DNA of 64,000 bases from Omphiscola glabra. Its lineage: Eukaryota; Mollusca; Gastropoda; Lymnaeidae. A program made the translations under genes and the position numbers. Of the stretch, positions 12,138 to 25,736 are shown one piece after another. Location of the stretch: positions 30,887,596-30,951,595 of the forward strand of contig OZ024799.1 of the NCBI GenBank assembly GCA_964017045.1. Direction: 5' to 3'. Position 1 is the stretch's first letter. Each line of letters starts with the position of its first letter. The notes beneath the pieces were generated by a model, which was not told the DNA's origin, searched no databases, and was given only the letters and a program-made list of their open reading frames with translations.

Positions 12138-15100
12138 TTCTTTCAATGGATACATTTTGGATGCGCCAAAAGAAACAAGAAAATTTCACAGAAAAACACC
12201 ACACTTATGGCGGTGTGAAATGTAAATTTTATTGTTCATTGCAAACAGGGCACCACAGTATAGCAATCTGTGGACATATAATCCAAATTATTCACAGGAA
12301 TAATCTAATGAAAAATTATACTCCTAGTCCAGAGAACTAGAAAATGGATAAATTTGTTTTTAAAAAATGTTAATATTGTAACTGATTTTATATTCACTAC
12401 ATTTTGACTTCTATTCCTTATTTAGTTATTTGCTTTTATATTGTTAAAAAGTCAGTTTATAAAAGGAATTATTGATCCATGAGACATTTATAGTTTCATT
12501 TAATATCCTTATGTACATTTTTACAAATTATTAAATCACTGAACAGAATAAGAGATCAGTTATGAAATAGAATGCAAAGCAAGAATGACATTAAATATAA
12601 GACAGATGGGAAAGAAAGCATCATCATTATGTGAAAGTGTTTTTTAATAAATCATTTTGAAATGTGGTACACATTTTACAAGAAGATCTGTGGAGTTTCA
12701 GCTTGCAATAATCTACTTAATCCCTATCTTCATTGTGGATAACAACAACTGTCTGCAAAAGCACACACAAAAAACAAACGTTGACCTGCAAGCAAGGTTT
12801 ATCAGCTGTGCTAATAATTTAAAATGTTTTCTGTTTAATCAATTTGACTTTATGATAACTTTTCATCTATTAAACACTCTATGGTATTCAAGATTATTTA
12901 TCATCAAATCTAAGGAATTTAAATTTTTTGTCTTATCATCAATTACTCAGAACTGTTGGCAAAACCGCTGCTTAAGATTACTAATAATAAATAGTCTTTT
13001 GGTATGAGTATGCCTGATACACAATGTGTTTTTTTACTGTTTGATATGCCAAGGCAAGGCAATTTTCATCTCTTGCTTTCAAATTCCTAACCAAATAAAT
13101 TGCTGTTTAATTTAATACTATGCACCTTGATGTCATTTAGTCCTTGAACATGAATTAGCTGTTGGATAATTTTCTCAATGAAAATGTAAACATTATTCAC
13201 TTCACAAAAACTTTTTCTAAAAGGCTTTTTTTAAAATTTTATCAGAACTTTTAAATTTTAAAGGATTGCCTTCAAGGTACCAGGTACTGTAAAAAATAAA
13301 CCTGGCATTAACATTTTTATAGAAAATTAATTGTGTACTGTGAAGGCTTAATAGTAAATAAGGTAAAATGACTTGCAACAATAAGTATATTTCCCGGTTT
13401 TAAAAGATATTGGGTTTTTAAGAGTAAAAATTTACCTAGCAATTTATAAAATGTAATCAAAATTAAATTTAGATGTTATTTTTAATGGAGTAGTGTGTAA
13501 TAAGAAAAAAATTATTGCTTAATAATGCTAATCTAAAATGTTAAATTTTCACATTATTTGGATGAGTTTTAGATACATTTAAAGGGTTTCCATAAAATCA
13601 AAGACAAAGAAATAGAACCAAAAAATGCAACCAAAGCTTTGCTTCTACCGTTTTTATGTTGCCATATAGAGTACAACATGTTAAAAAGAGTTTAAGTTGA
13701 AAGCTGATATATATTGAAATTTTTTAGAATGAAAGAAAACAATAATGTAAACTTAGTATGCTCAACTTCATAATTTTGTTTTAAAAAAGTTTTTTAAGAA
13801 ATTTGGTTAATATCAATCTAGAACAATTTAATTTTATTTATGTTTTATAAATTAAATGGTCAAATGAGTGGGAAATGTTGCCAATACAGGTCACAATGAA
13901 TCAACTAGTTTTGAACGCAGAGCTTTCCAAACTGTTGCAATGGGAATCATTTTAGTCAATATAAGCCATGTAAACTTACTATTTTTTTTTCTTCATATTC
14001 TTGAATGATAAAGATCGTAATAAATTGGCATTGTGTGTTATTATCATCCAAATCATAACTAAAAAATAAACTACTAAAAGATTTTCATGAGAAATGCCAT
14101 GTTGTCATGAATTATGTACATGTGAGCATCTTTTATAAGAGGTTGGTTAAAACCTTGAGTTTGCTAGTAAAACTAAAAGCCGTGACAGGAAATATGCATG
14201 TTGCCAAAATAACTTATTTTTAGAAGAAAAAAAAAGCAATTTGAACTAAATAGAAATTTAAATTCATAAAATACTGTTAGTATTAGCTTACATAATTATC
14301 AAAAGTAATTCTAGTCTACTATTTTTTACAGTATTAGACTAAATATGACTTGTATATCCACTCGTAGCAATGCTCACTTGGAAAACATTTGTATGTATTT
14401 GTGTATCACTGGGAAACAATTTTAAAAAAACATTTATTGCTATCAAATCATCATTCACTTACTTAATGTTAAAGGTATTGATAACTTTAAAAAAAAATAA
14501 TTCTTTGTTGATCCTGGAAATGAGATTTTAATGTTATTCCCTGGATATTTATTTTAAATCAGATGTTTTTGAAGTGTTATATGTTTCTTTATTTCATCTT
14601 TTGTTGAATGGTTTAGAATCTCTTGAAATTGTCTTCCCTTGTTGAGGTAGCACGTAATATCAATAAGTAACACACCCCTTAAAGTGCATATTCAAACAAT
14701 GTTGTAAAAATATGTTACATGATTACTGGGTGATACCGTTGTCAGGTACTTTTTTTTTCTCTCCACCAAAAGTAAAAGAAATTGGAAAAAAAATCCCCAT
14801 AATTTCATATGTTATTGTAAATACTTTTTATAACATTTTGTACATATTTGTTATGAGAGCATGCTGGTATTCACTACTCATTTTGTGGATTTGACCCAAC
14901 TTTATTTGCCACTCTTGGAAAAAATAAAAATATAAGAAAAAACAACCTGTGTACAAAATGTTAATGTACCTCATTGTTGTGCCTTCTCTGCATTCACATC
15001 TATTTATACATATTATTTTGTTTCACTTCAAGCAATCTGCCTATTGTGATAGAAAGGAAAGAAATGCTGAGCATGATATTTGGCATAATGTAGGGGTCGG

Positions 15101-18100
15101 TGGTTTAGAAAGGAAAGAAATGCTGAGATGATATTTGGCATAATGTAGGGGTCTGTGGTTTTGGGCTTTGATGGTTGTTATTTGGTAATCATGCAAGCTT
15201 TCGTATACTGTTTCGTAGCTAAATTCAACACCTTAAGAAAAAAAGCCCATCGGTGAATGTGTCCTTGTATTGCATTAAAGGTAAATCTGATTAAACAGAA
15301 ATGACTTCTTTCTGATCATACATAAACTTCAGGGTTGTTTGTAACAAAAGTTGAGCTTCAAATAGGTGAAAATAATTATAAGGAAACTGGTTTTTAATCA
15401 ATTTTAAATAATATAAAACGATTATTATCCAGTAGTGTTTGCTTTTTACTTTGAACATAAAATGTATAAGTTTAGAGTTGATTTTTTTTTTCATTCTTAG
15501 CTTTCATATTTATTTCTACAGTTCTTTAAAAAAAATTTTTTTATTGAAAATTATTGGTTTTGTATAGTAAATAATCAAATACATACTAGACACAATAAAG
15601 GAATGATTCATTTAAAATACAATCATTATGTAGACAACTAGAAAATAGTTTTTTTTGTACGCATAATTAAATTAATAAATATTTATAATAGTATTATAAA
15701 ATGGTTCATACTTTTTCAAAATCTACTAAAATTCAAAGTTTTCTGCATGATGTCTTCATTTTTTGTTTTGATATCAGACTTCTGTAACTATCATTGAAAA
15801 AAAAAAGTCATAATTTTTTTATTTTGTAGTGTCATAAAAATTTCATAATCAGTACCGGTACTGTTTTTCATTTGATCTTCATTCATGTATAACTCTAGTT
15901 GTACATGAACGGACTTCTTAATATCACAACACCCTGCAACTTACACCACAATTTATGTTTCTCTGATGTTTAAACAGTTGGTGCACATTGTCTCATGGAA
16001 AACAATTTTAAATGTTGAAGATTCATTAATGTTTTATTATATGCCTCAGAATATGTATGCTATATTTACTTAAATTAAACCATGTTCAAGTCTTGACAGT
16101 TTTTGAAATTATGTAATACATTATTTCTTTTTAAAAGACTAAGTTTCATTACTTGCCATCATGCTTTGCTGTTTCCTGGGTGAATCCATAGTTTTAAGGG
16201 TTTATAAATAGAACTTAAATAAAAAGAAAGATGTATATATTCTTTTAAAAGTAATTGTATTTCCTATGGTTGCTTTTGTTTTTTTAATTAGAAAAAAATT
16301 TTGAGAAACGTTTTTAATGTATAGGTTCAATTTCAAGATAAAATCAATTTTTTTTTTGTTTTGGTGGTTGTTGTGACTGCATGCTTAGAAAAAACACATT
16401 TGATAACTGAAATTTGTGCCTTGTCAGATTGGTATTTTTCTGAGATTTTTTTTTTTTTTTTACTAAACATGTCTTAAAAATTCATTTCAAATTTTTAATC
16501 TTGATTGGGCAAATTATTTTTAGAAAAATCCTTGAACTGAATAAAGTGAATATGTGCACTTAGTTTAAATAGCTTCACAATTTTCAACTCTTTGGTTGCT
16601 CATTTGACCATTAAATGCCATGCAATTTTTAATATTACATAAATGCTTCATACTTGTTGACTGGAAGAAATTTGCAACTGTTATTGCATATTAAACCTTC
16701 AAAATTTGTAAAGAAAAAAAAAGTTAATAAAAATGTGAGAAAGAGCATCATAGTCAGTGCGTGTGTTATGCTAGCTACACCTTTTTGTTGTTACCACAAT
16801 CTGAAAACATGACTGAAGTTCAGTGTTGAGTCCTTGTCAGTGATAGAACGCTATGGTTTGATCTCTGTACTTTTAAAGCAGGTTAAAAGAGATGTGCTTT
16901 TAATTATGAGAAGATTTAAGCAGAGTTTTGCAAAGGTGATCAAAATTAATATAAATAAAACATTATTAATAGGATAATTTATTATGTTATATACCAGAAA
17001 TTGACAGTATTTGTAACACATTTATTTATGATTGTGGTAATGAAATGAAACAGAAAAACCATTACAATCCGTGTATGATATAAGCCAAATTGTAAATCAG
17101 GTCTTAAAATAAAGACATGATAAAAGACAATATCAACAGACTTTAACCAGTGTTCAAGAAATAAATATTTTTAAAAGTTGGAAATTCTAAACTCATTCAG
17201 TCTTTAGCAATTTAACATTTTTACACACCAAACTTACACATTGCATACAATTTCAAATGAAAGGTGGGTTAATAAATATGATTTTTCATGAGTGGTTGAT
17301 ATACATTCACCTTTATATGAAAGAAAGAAGGAGGTTTGGAAATTGTTTACTAATTGAATGAAAAAATTTCAACTGAATAATTAACAAGCCAATACTAATT
17401 ATTATTTAAATTAAATGAATTTTTCATGAAAATTAAATAAAAGAATAAGGATGACTTTGGTCCAAAGCAGGTATTGGCTAATACAAGATGGGTGGGGAAG
17501 TATCACCTAAAAACTAAGGAATATACAAATTACAATTAATAAAATAAAACATCTTTTAAAAAAATCAAAGCATTTTAATCTCCTGGTTTGCTCATAGCTG
17601 CCACTGAATGGGGAGAAAAGCACATATAGATTAATTGGGTCATTGAAATATTTTCGTTTACAAAAAAAAATCCAAAATGGTAGACATATGGTAAAGTTAA
17701 GTCATCAATGTAATCAAGAACCTCTGTTTTTATCAATGGTAAGGAAATGAAAAATAAAGGGAGATACAATTAAAAGCATGCCTCTGCTTTTCTTTACATG
17801 TACACATAAGCTTTAAAATTTAAAGGGATTCATTAAAGAAGCTAATGACCTTCATTGAATAAATATTTAATTTATAAATACTGCCAAGTCAGAACATTAA
17901 AAATACAAAAATAAATATATGACCAAAGCTTTAGTGATGGTAAGGAGAAGCACTTCAGTCTTTCTTCCTTTTTTTAAACAAACATAAAATAAGATTATAG
18001 AGTAATATACTGAACAAAATATACTTTATCATTAATGAACAAAATATAATTTATCATTAATAATGTTTAATCAAGGAAAAATGTAGAAAAAAAAACATTT

Positions 18101-19299
18101 AGTTTAACTAAGGTGAAATAAGTATTCATAAAAAGCTACATCATATTTATAGCAAACAACAGCTCCTAGTAATTTGGGCTCAGATGTACATATTTACAGC
18201 AGACACTATAATAAAATGAGCCAATTAAAAAACAATAATATCTTGATTGCTTTTACATTTTATTTTTGCATCAACTGTTTCTAAACGTGAAATACATTGT
18301 AGGTCTTTAAACAAAAGTCTGCTTTAATCTTTAGTCTGACTTGAAAATGCTTTGTTCCAAAGCAAAATATAAATAGTTATTTTGTTGCGTCATCCGAGAA
18401 GAAAAACTACTTGTTACGATCTAAGATCACAGATTATGTTTTTCAACTTACAATGTTTAGGGTTTGATTAGGAGCATTATGTGAATGAACAATTTTAACA
18501 TAGGACTAATTTTTTTAAAGCATGATCAATTTCTATAATTAACAATTTAATTGTATAACTGCTATGAGGTATGACAAGTGATTTTCTGAACTGCTATTTT
18601 GGAATATATATGTTAGCATTAAGCATTGATGGTTGGGATTTTCTTGTCATTGTTTTATGCAAGGCTATACTCCCATTACTGCAATATGGCACAATACAAA
18701 GAAAGAAAGAAGAAAAATCACAATATTCTTCATTTTCATTAACTCACTACATCAACATGTCATAAATCTAGAGGAAACCTTAAAAAAATTTTCAGTGCTA
18801 GTAAAATCATAAATTATCAAGAATAGTTTATTTAAATAACAAATATCTCTAAGTGAGCCACTACCAAACAATTATTTAGCTACATGCTATTAGAAGACTT
18901 TTGTACTAGAAAAATGTATTATCACTACTCACATTTGTTAACTGATTATGGTTAAGCACATGTGGTGATCAATCAACTCAGTTATAAATTAATAAGCATC
19001 AGAAATCAATAACTTTAACAAAAAATTATTTTACACTTGAGAACTATATAACATTAATTTGAAGTATAATGACAAGAAATATGGTATGGTTAAGAATCAT
19101 GAGAATATTTAATTATCAGCTGAATTAATGTGAAATATTCTTTAGTGATGTCTTCAGAATTAGACTTCAGTAAAAGAAATGGGATTTAATGTATGAAATG
19201 GTCTAGCATCTTTCAGGTATTTAAGACAAATATTATTTAAAATTCACAAAGACTTGGCACCTTTATCTGTTCATCAAACCATGCTTTACTTAATGATAC
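12138..19299. other. AT-rich non-coding block after the RASSF stop codon
   Basis: About 7 kb with no exon that I can support. The near part is presumably the RASSF 3' UTR; several AATAAA or similar signals occur and none can be singled out. Two direct duplications are visible: about 56 bp at 15051-15161 (copies begin AGAAAGGAAAGAAATGCTGA) and about 28 bp at 18012-18062. Otherwise no repeat family was recognised. Confidence 0.5.
15051..15161. repeat. Tandem duplication of ~56 bp
   Basis: Two copies begin at 15051 and 15107 with AGAAAGGAAAGAAATGCTGA and continue through TTTGGCATAATGTAGGGGTC. The second lacks two bases (GAGATGATA for GAGCATGATA). Confidence 0.9.
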
Positions 19300-19307
19300 G
19301 GCTAGCC

Positions 19308-19494
19308 CAGTGGTCGGCAAATTGCGTCTCTTTAGCGACCGAGTGCGGCTCGGCCAGTCAGCCACAAATCGAGTTTGACTCCAAAAAACATGATTCTTGA
19401 TAGGTTCTTGAAAAGAAATGTGGCTCTCAAAATTTTTTTAATCTTCCTGCTGCTGATTTTTGGCTCTTTTGACCTATGAGTTAGCCGACCACTG
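19308..19494. mobile_element. hAT-type MITE (187 bp)
   Basis: Left end CAGTGGTCGGCAAATTG, right end GTTAGCCGACCACTG. Flanking 8-mers GGCTAGCC (19300-19307) and GGTTAGCC (19495-19502) agree at 7 of 8. The interior has several GCGGCTC or TGGCTCT phrases typical of this end type. Non-coding. Confidence 0.88.
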
Positions 19495-19838
19495 GGTTAG
19501 CCACAAGTCAACCTAGGAAATACTAGTTCATACACCTTTTAAGTGAAGCTTGATCAACAAATCATTCACTTTCAAGCCCCTTTATTGGTTTATAAAAACA
19601 AGATTTAATACAATGACATAAATCATTTTTTTTAAATTTAAGATAGTTATAAATAATATATTTATTGTATAATGTATAATCATATCAGTTATACTGATTT
19701 CTTAATGTAAAATAAAGAGAGATGTAAGTCACTCAAACCGATAAGCTCATAAAACTGATAGTACAAACTGTGAAAAGCTTACATTTTAATTAGCAACATT
19801 TCCATAATACATTTAATATTTGTGTGTGTTGTCATTGA

Positions 19839-19884
19839 CATATTAATGGAGGTAGGGCTATGAAATATTAATGGAGGTAGGGCT
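19839..19884. repeat. Short tandem duplication
   Basis: ATATTAATGGAGGTAGGGCT occurs twice in a row, about 26 bp apart. Confidence 0.85.
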
Positions 19885-20839
19885 ACAAGGGAGGACCTTC
19901 TCATTTTGTAGGAAATGGAATTTATATTAATTTATATTACTATTTCTCAATTTAAGCTTTTTATGATCTTGCAACTGAATCAAATTGATATAAATATTTT
20001 TTAAGATACTTTTTAAGATAAAATGTTGAGACAACTTTAAACATTAGCACTGCTCTCAATAAATGAAAAAATTATCTTCATTTTATGCATACGAAATTTT
20101 GAAATTTAATTGATGAGAAGGAAATAAATATTTTAAAAAATAATATTTTAACCCACAAATGTGGTGTTACTAGTGATGTAGTGAGGAATATTGCTGCCTA
20201 CAAACTGGAGACATTCAAACTGAGAAGCACAGCCACCACCAGGATCTTATCTTTAAAACAAACATAAAACAATCCACAAAAAGATACACATTGATGGAAG
20301 GAGAGCATGCATAGAGGACTACCCTAACAAAGGCAGAAGATTTGCAACCAATAAATTTCATTACCCCCATATATATGGTCATCAATGTGTTTTTCCAAAT
20401 GAGAAACAAAATAGACCGAAGCATGCCATCTATTCTCTTCTGATATTTTAACATATATTAAATCTGAATTCTTTAAAACAATTTTTTTTAAAACCCATGC
20501 CAGAATAGTTAACAGCTGTAAAATACCAACACCAGGCTTCCTTTTAAATACCAATACAAAAAAAAAAGTGATTATTCAGACACATTAAATAAATAACCTT
20601 TACAATAATCATTGAAATATATTAATTAGATCAATATTTGATTCATGTTTAATTTTAAACATGTTAATTCCATAAAGGTGAAAATAAACAACTTTGATAA
20701 AAAAAAAAAATGGACAATGTTGTATTTTTACAGATATAAATTTCACAGTATCACATTGCCTTTATAAACTATTTAAAATAAATAGATAAGTAAGCATTTC
20801 AATATTGCAAATAACACATTCAGGCACAGGGGACGTAAG

Positions 20840-23800
20840 TTATTTAACTTTTAATTTTCTCCCACTTTTGGCTGACTTTTGAGCAATAACTTTCCCAGCC
20901 TTCCCTTTTACAATTTTTTTTGTAGTAGCTTTAATGGTGGTCTTTTTTATTTTGTTTGCACCCTTGGCGTCTTGCTTAGCTTTTAGCTTACTAGGTGTAT
21001 CTAAGATAGTGGTCTTCTTTGGAGTTTTGCTAGATTTAAGAAGGGCTTTAGCAACTTTTTTCACATCCCCATTTATTGTTTTAAGTTTCTTATTATTAAG
21101 CGCAGTTATTTTCTTTTTAATGGAAATATTTTTTTTCTGTACCCCTTCTTTCTTCATTATGTTTTTATTCTGTTTATTAGATTGCTCTATTTTGTCTCCC
21201 TCACCCTCAGTTTTCAATTTCTTAGGTCTTCCCCTGGGTCGAACGATCCCCACCACTTTCAAAGAACTATCTAAGGCCTTTTTCCCAACATTCTTTCTGC
21301 CTGCCCCTTTGAGTTTTGCTACTATCTGTGTGGCCTTTTTTACCAATGCTTTTTTATCTGATGTTTTGGCTTTCAAATTTGTTAGACCTTTTCCAAGTAA
21401 AATATTTTTTCTAGGTCTCCCCCTTTTAGCTTTCAATTTTTCTGGTTTTAAATTATCACATGAAGAACTGCCAGCTTCCTTGGAATCTTGTTCAGGTTGC
21501 TCGTCTCTCTCATCATCTTCTGAAGTCTCCCCGTCTTCCTCTGAACCACTTGCATTACCGTTAGCTTCAGCACTGGCCAGCTGACGTTGTATAATGCTCA
21601 GGTCACCAACAACTGATGGTAGGGTGCAGAGGGACCTCCTCTTGCTGTGGAGTTGTAAGGAGATAAAGATGTCCCGCAGTTGTTGGGGGACGACACCATC
21701 ATTCTCATCCCTCAATGTATCACGATGCTCCTGAAGATTTAAATATAGAGCTAATGTATACTGCCAATTAAACAAAAAGAAAAATCAAACTGGTTTTTTC
21801 ATATACTAAAAAATTCATAATATCGCATTTAACTTTCACCTGTTTACTTTTCATACCATATATAAATGAAATCTCAATGAAAATTTTATGAGTATCATTT
21901 GAAATATGTCCCAAACTTAATTATTTAAATGTCTATTGACATTATAAGACTTAGTAGCTTATAAACTCTTTCCTGAAAATACAAAATGACAATAATTAAA
22001 AAAAAACAAGATTTTAACGTGGTGAAAAAAAGTATTGTCACCTGTAGTAAGTCTGGACCATAACAAGCACAGCATACTCCCACTAGTATGTCAATTAGTT
22101 TTGAGGCATCACTAATTCTGATGTGCTGACCATTGGTTATTTCAGCCACACGTCTGAAGAACAAGGTACCTTCATCTTCATCCTCCTCCCCAGTGGTAGT
22201 CTGTGGTACAGCTTGTATGGTGAATACATGGATTCCCTAATGAAGAACAATTTATTCAAATAGATGAAGTTTAACATGTCGGTGTGTTTAAATTTGTTGA
22301 TGGATCTCACAATAAATGTAGTTGGTAAGTTGCAACAAACAATTTATTAGCTTCTGAATCTTTTGATTTTTTTTTTTAGATCTATATTAAAACTATTATT
22401 CCTAACAATTTTGTGGGAAAAAATAAAATTGGATTACTATTTAATATATAATGCTAGCTTGACTGTACCCAAATAATAGTTCTCAACGTATATAAAAAAA
22501 TTTGTTTCTCTCATTAAATGTTAATTATTCCCACCATTTGAGCTAAAAGTTTGGCCTCCAGCTCCCAGTCAATAACAGGAATCTCTGCCTTGTTAGAAAT
22601 CTCCAGTGCTGATCTGATCCACCCTCTCCAATGTTCTCGCTGCAGATAAAAGCTAGTTCTGTTTGGTCTCCCACGCCCCAATATTATAACTGTGCGATAG
22701 CTGCATGAGCTCCAAGTCATACACCGCTGCAGTTTCCATAGTGCCATCTCCACATTATCTTGGACGTAATCTGGATAAACTGTAGCCTCGGGTTCTGTGG
22801 AACATTCAAAACGAGTGCTACTAAAGTATAATGTGTACCTTTTTTAAAAATCAACTAATAAAGCATAAAATAAAGCATACGAGAACAAACTAAAATAGCT
22901 TCAATATTAATATATGAAACAAAGCGACTAAAAAATTCTCCTTTCTTTAGCTGATGAATCCTTAAAGAGCAACTTTAAAAGGTAAGTATTTTTTATTTAT
23001 TCATTAATAGTATTAACAAATTTAGTATTACTTTATTAAAAATAAACAAATAATAATCCAGTTTACAATATCAAAACAAAACGAAATCAAGTGATGAAGA
23101 AACTAAATAAATAAACAGCTAACAAAATTAGAAAAATTGTATTACGTCTATTTTTGTTCTTTAAGTGATTACCCAGACTTCCTACAAAAGCACAGATCTG
23201 AGAATAAGTTGCCCCCAGATCAAGCCACTTGGTTCCACTGTGACCCCCTGTGCGTATGTAGTTGTGGTCACTGGCACTATTACGACTGCCTGTTTTGTCA
23301 TCATGAATACCACCCTGGGTGTGAGCAAATATACCAATACGCAAATTAGATATGAGAGACTGAAGCCGCCAAACCATCTCTCGTGTCTTGTCTTGTAATA
23401 CTTCCAAATAATCTCTCATGGCCCCTGATGTGCTGATGCAAATAACTACTTCTAGCATTGTAGGCTTTCCTAATTCTGTCGTAGACAGACTTTCTGTTGC
23501 AGTTGCAGCATTTGGGCTGACTTTATCTAAAGAATTTGGTGCACTATGGTCTATGTCACAAATCTCCAAAACATCTGAGCTGCTCAACTCTTTGGGATCA
23601 ATGCTGCTAACATGATTAGTGGACTCTGTTGTAAGGCTACTTTTTGATGATATTTTTGGTAATGATTTGGACAAGGCTTGATTTGGTGAGGATTCAGATT
23701 GTGAGAATGGTGATGACGTTAGAGTTGATATTTTGTTGACTTGTTCGGTTCCAGTTCTTTGTGTTTTAATAGCAGGCTTTTCAACTACCTTGGCATTGGA

Positions 23801-24253
23801 ATCGATAGAGTCAGTTAAAATTTCAGTGGCTTTCTTTGACAAAGATGGAGAGTGTGATATTGTTTTTTGTGAAGCTTTGTTCTTTGAAGGGGGGAGATCT
23901 TCAACAAGTTTTAGAGTTGACTGTCGTCTTAAAGTAGTGGGATTTTTTGCAACAGATTTTTCCTTTTGCAGAGATGGTTCTGCCTTCCTTTTGCTTGGAG
24001 GAACAAGTGTTGGAAATTTTGGCATTGATGGCTTAGTTGGTTCCTTTGGTGTGCTGTCTGTTACATATGACTGCAACCATGATGGTGCCTTCCTCTGTCT
24101 GAAAGAAGCTAATCTGAGGGGTTCAAATGCAGGTTTCTGGACTGTTTTTTCCCTTGATAGTTGAATAGTGTTATCAACATTAGCATTTGTTGATTTTTTG
24201 CTGAGCTTGGCTGGCTGCTCATAGCCTGGTGATCTAGATGCCTTCCTCTTCAT
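20840..24253 (-). CDS. VWA-fold protein with AT-hooks, probably nuclear (818 aa, four exons)
   Basis: I do not recognise a named orthologue. Exons on the minus strand: 24253-23173, 22794-22535, 22236-22042, 21760-20840; phases are consistent and the protein is 818 residues. I chose the ATG at 24253 (MKRKASRSPGYEQ) over an in-frame GTG just upstream. Residues 1-260 are basic, Ser/Thr-rich and probably disordered. A von Willebrand A fold follows at about 267-510: VVICISTSGAM (strand 1 and metal site), NLRIGIFAH, RTVIILG, then LLAQMGIHVFTIQAV and FFRRVAEITNGQHIRI. The metal-site DxSxS motif is degenerate: the Asp position is Ser (ISTSG). After a short helical part and an acidic patch (about 585-607) come about 200 Lys-rich residues with two AT-hooks, KRGRPRKN near 625 and RPRGRPKKL near 688. 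The AT-hooks and charge suggest chromatin or DNA binding (inference). Confidence 0.85.
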
Positions 24254-25040
24254 TTTAGACTGCACTAATCAACAGCACCTGAAAATATTTAAGATTATTA
24301 TAATTACATAAGCTGAAGAAAGACAAGAAGCTGATCTCCAATCTATAAATAAAATCACAAAGGTCATGATGTAAGTATAACATATTTCATATGGCTGACA
24401 CGCACAAAAAATTAAGTCACTCTGTTGTGGGATATAATATTTTCATAAAAACTTAACAATATAAGAGTAATAAGAAAGGAGCTTAACAATCCAAAATTCA
24501 AAACCAATCCTAATGATCTGAAAGTACCCTATTTAATACTAATAATTAAAAGATCATTCAGAGAGCTACCTTTTCTATATCAAACATATTTATAGTAGTG
24601 ATTTCACTAAAAAATTAAAAAATAAGCGTGTTCAATCCCCTAGGAGTCTAGTAGAAGTAGGATGTCTAATAAATACTAAAATCATTAAAAAATCAACATT
24701 AATTTTAAAAAAAGATAAAACCAGGATTACAGGGCTAAAACAGAACTATGCAATATCATTTAAAATGATTTAGATAAATATAACTGCCAGATTTGAACAA
24801 TCCAGGTAGACATCAAATCAAAAAGACATGCGTTAGGCGTTAGGTACATGCTGGGTTATATTGTGATGATTTGCTTTTAAATGTACAGTAGTACAGGAGC
24901 TTTTTCATCATATTAAGTTTGTTTCGGGAACTACATTCAAATGTTTAAGAAATGAAGGACTACATTCAAGCTGTGTTAAGGAAATACTGGAACAAGGTAT
25001 GTGGAGGCTTGAAATATAAAGACAGGACAATAAAAGAAGA
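24254..25040. other. Upstream region of the VWA gene, no feature recognised
   Basis: AT-rich, presumably 5' UTR or promoter of the minus-strand VWA gene. No TATA box, CpG-rich patch or repeat stands out. Confidence 0.4.
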
Positions 25041-25046
25041 ACTTTT

Positions 25047-25207
25047 TGGCTTAAAGTTAAAGCCTTCCTCAAAAAACAGGACAAATGAAGAAACAACAAG
25101 AAATAATAAGTAGTTCAATTTAACACTTACGTTGTTGAACTACTTTCTATTTCTTGTTGTTTTTTCATGTCTGATGTCTGCTGAGGAAGGCTCTTAGTCA
25201 AAGTGTT
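25047..25207. repeat. Long inverted repeat with hammerhead-like cores in both arms
   Basis: The arms are about 72 bp (25047-25118 and 25135-25207) around a 16-bp centre. They match through AGCCTTCCTCA, CAACAAGAAATA and AGTAGTTCAA, with a few mismatches and small indels. The right arm reads GCTGAGGAAGGCTCTTAGTC followed by AAAG; the left arm read on the minus strand gives TTGAGGAAGGC, then TTAAGCC and AAAAA. That layout (CUGAGGA, a short hairpin, then an A-rich segment) resembles the hammerhead ribozyme core reported in Penelope-like retroelements. Both copies look decayed, because the conserved GAAA is not intact. Confidence 0.6.
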
Positions 25208-25736
25208 TTTCAGTGCTGCGGTGCTTAAGTTTGGGAACACAGTCTAAAACTCAACTTTAAATGCGCTTTTAACTTTTTTTTAAAATAAGGTGATTTAAAT
25301 TTACCAATAATGTAAATATGTGCAGATAAATTTGGTTCAGTAGTATGACTAAAAGATGGCAGTAATACTTTGGTTTATTCAAAAAGAGTCTTTAATAAAA
25401 GTGCCTTCATGTGTAGAATATCATTCTCCAACTTTTATCTTATTGATAATTAAACAGAAAATGTATACTTCCTTTTTTACAAATGTTTTCTTATACCCGG
25501 TACCAATGGATTACACCCCAGAAAATCTCCACCAGTGCAACTAAACCACAAAGCCTTTAAATAGACAGACCACCCCCTGTAAATGCCAACAACAAATGAG
25601 CAAGCCCTGTGATTAGCAACGATTAATTAAGCATAATTTTTCTACCGATTTCAGACTATTTATTTTTCAAGTCTGGATATGATCAAATAAGTAATATTTA
25701 GAATGTGTATCGTGTGCCTTGATGAGTAGCCTATAC

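Noticed and set aside
20934..21584. Long plus-strand open frame (216 codons) rich in F, L and S
   Set aside because: It is the antisense shadow of the Lys-rich last exon of the VWA gene; codon pattern and splice phases support the minus strand.
23733..24164. Plus-strand open frame of 143 codons
   Set aside because: Antisense of the VWA gene's first exon, with no splice context of its own.
24263..24265. GTG as start of the VWA protein
   Set aside because: An ATG four codons downstream at 24253 gives a better start; non-ATG starts are rare in animals.
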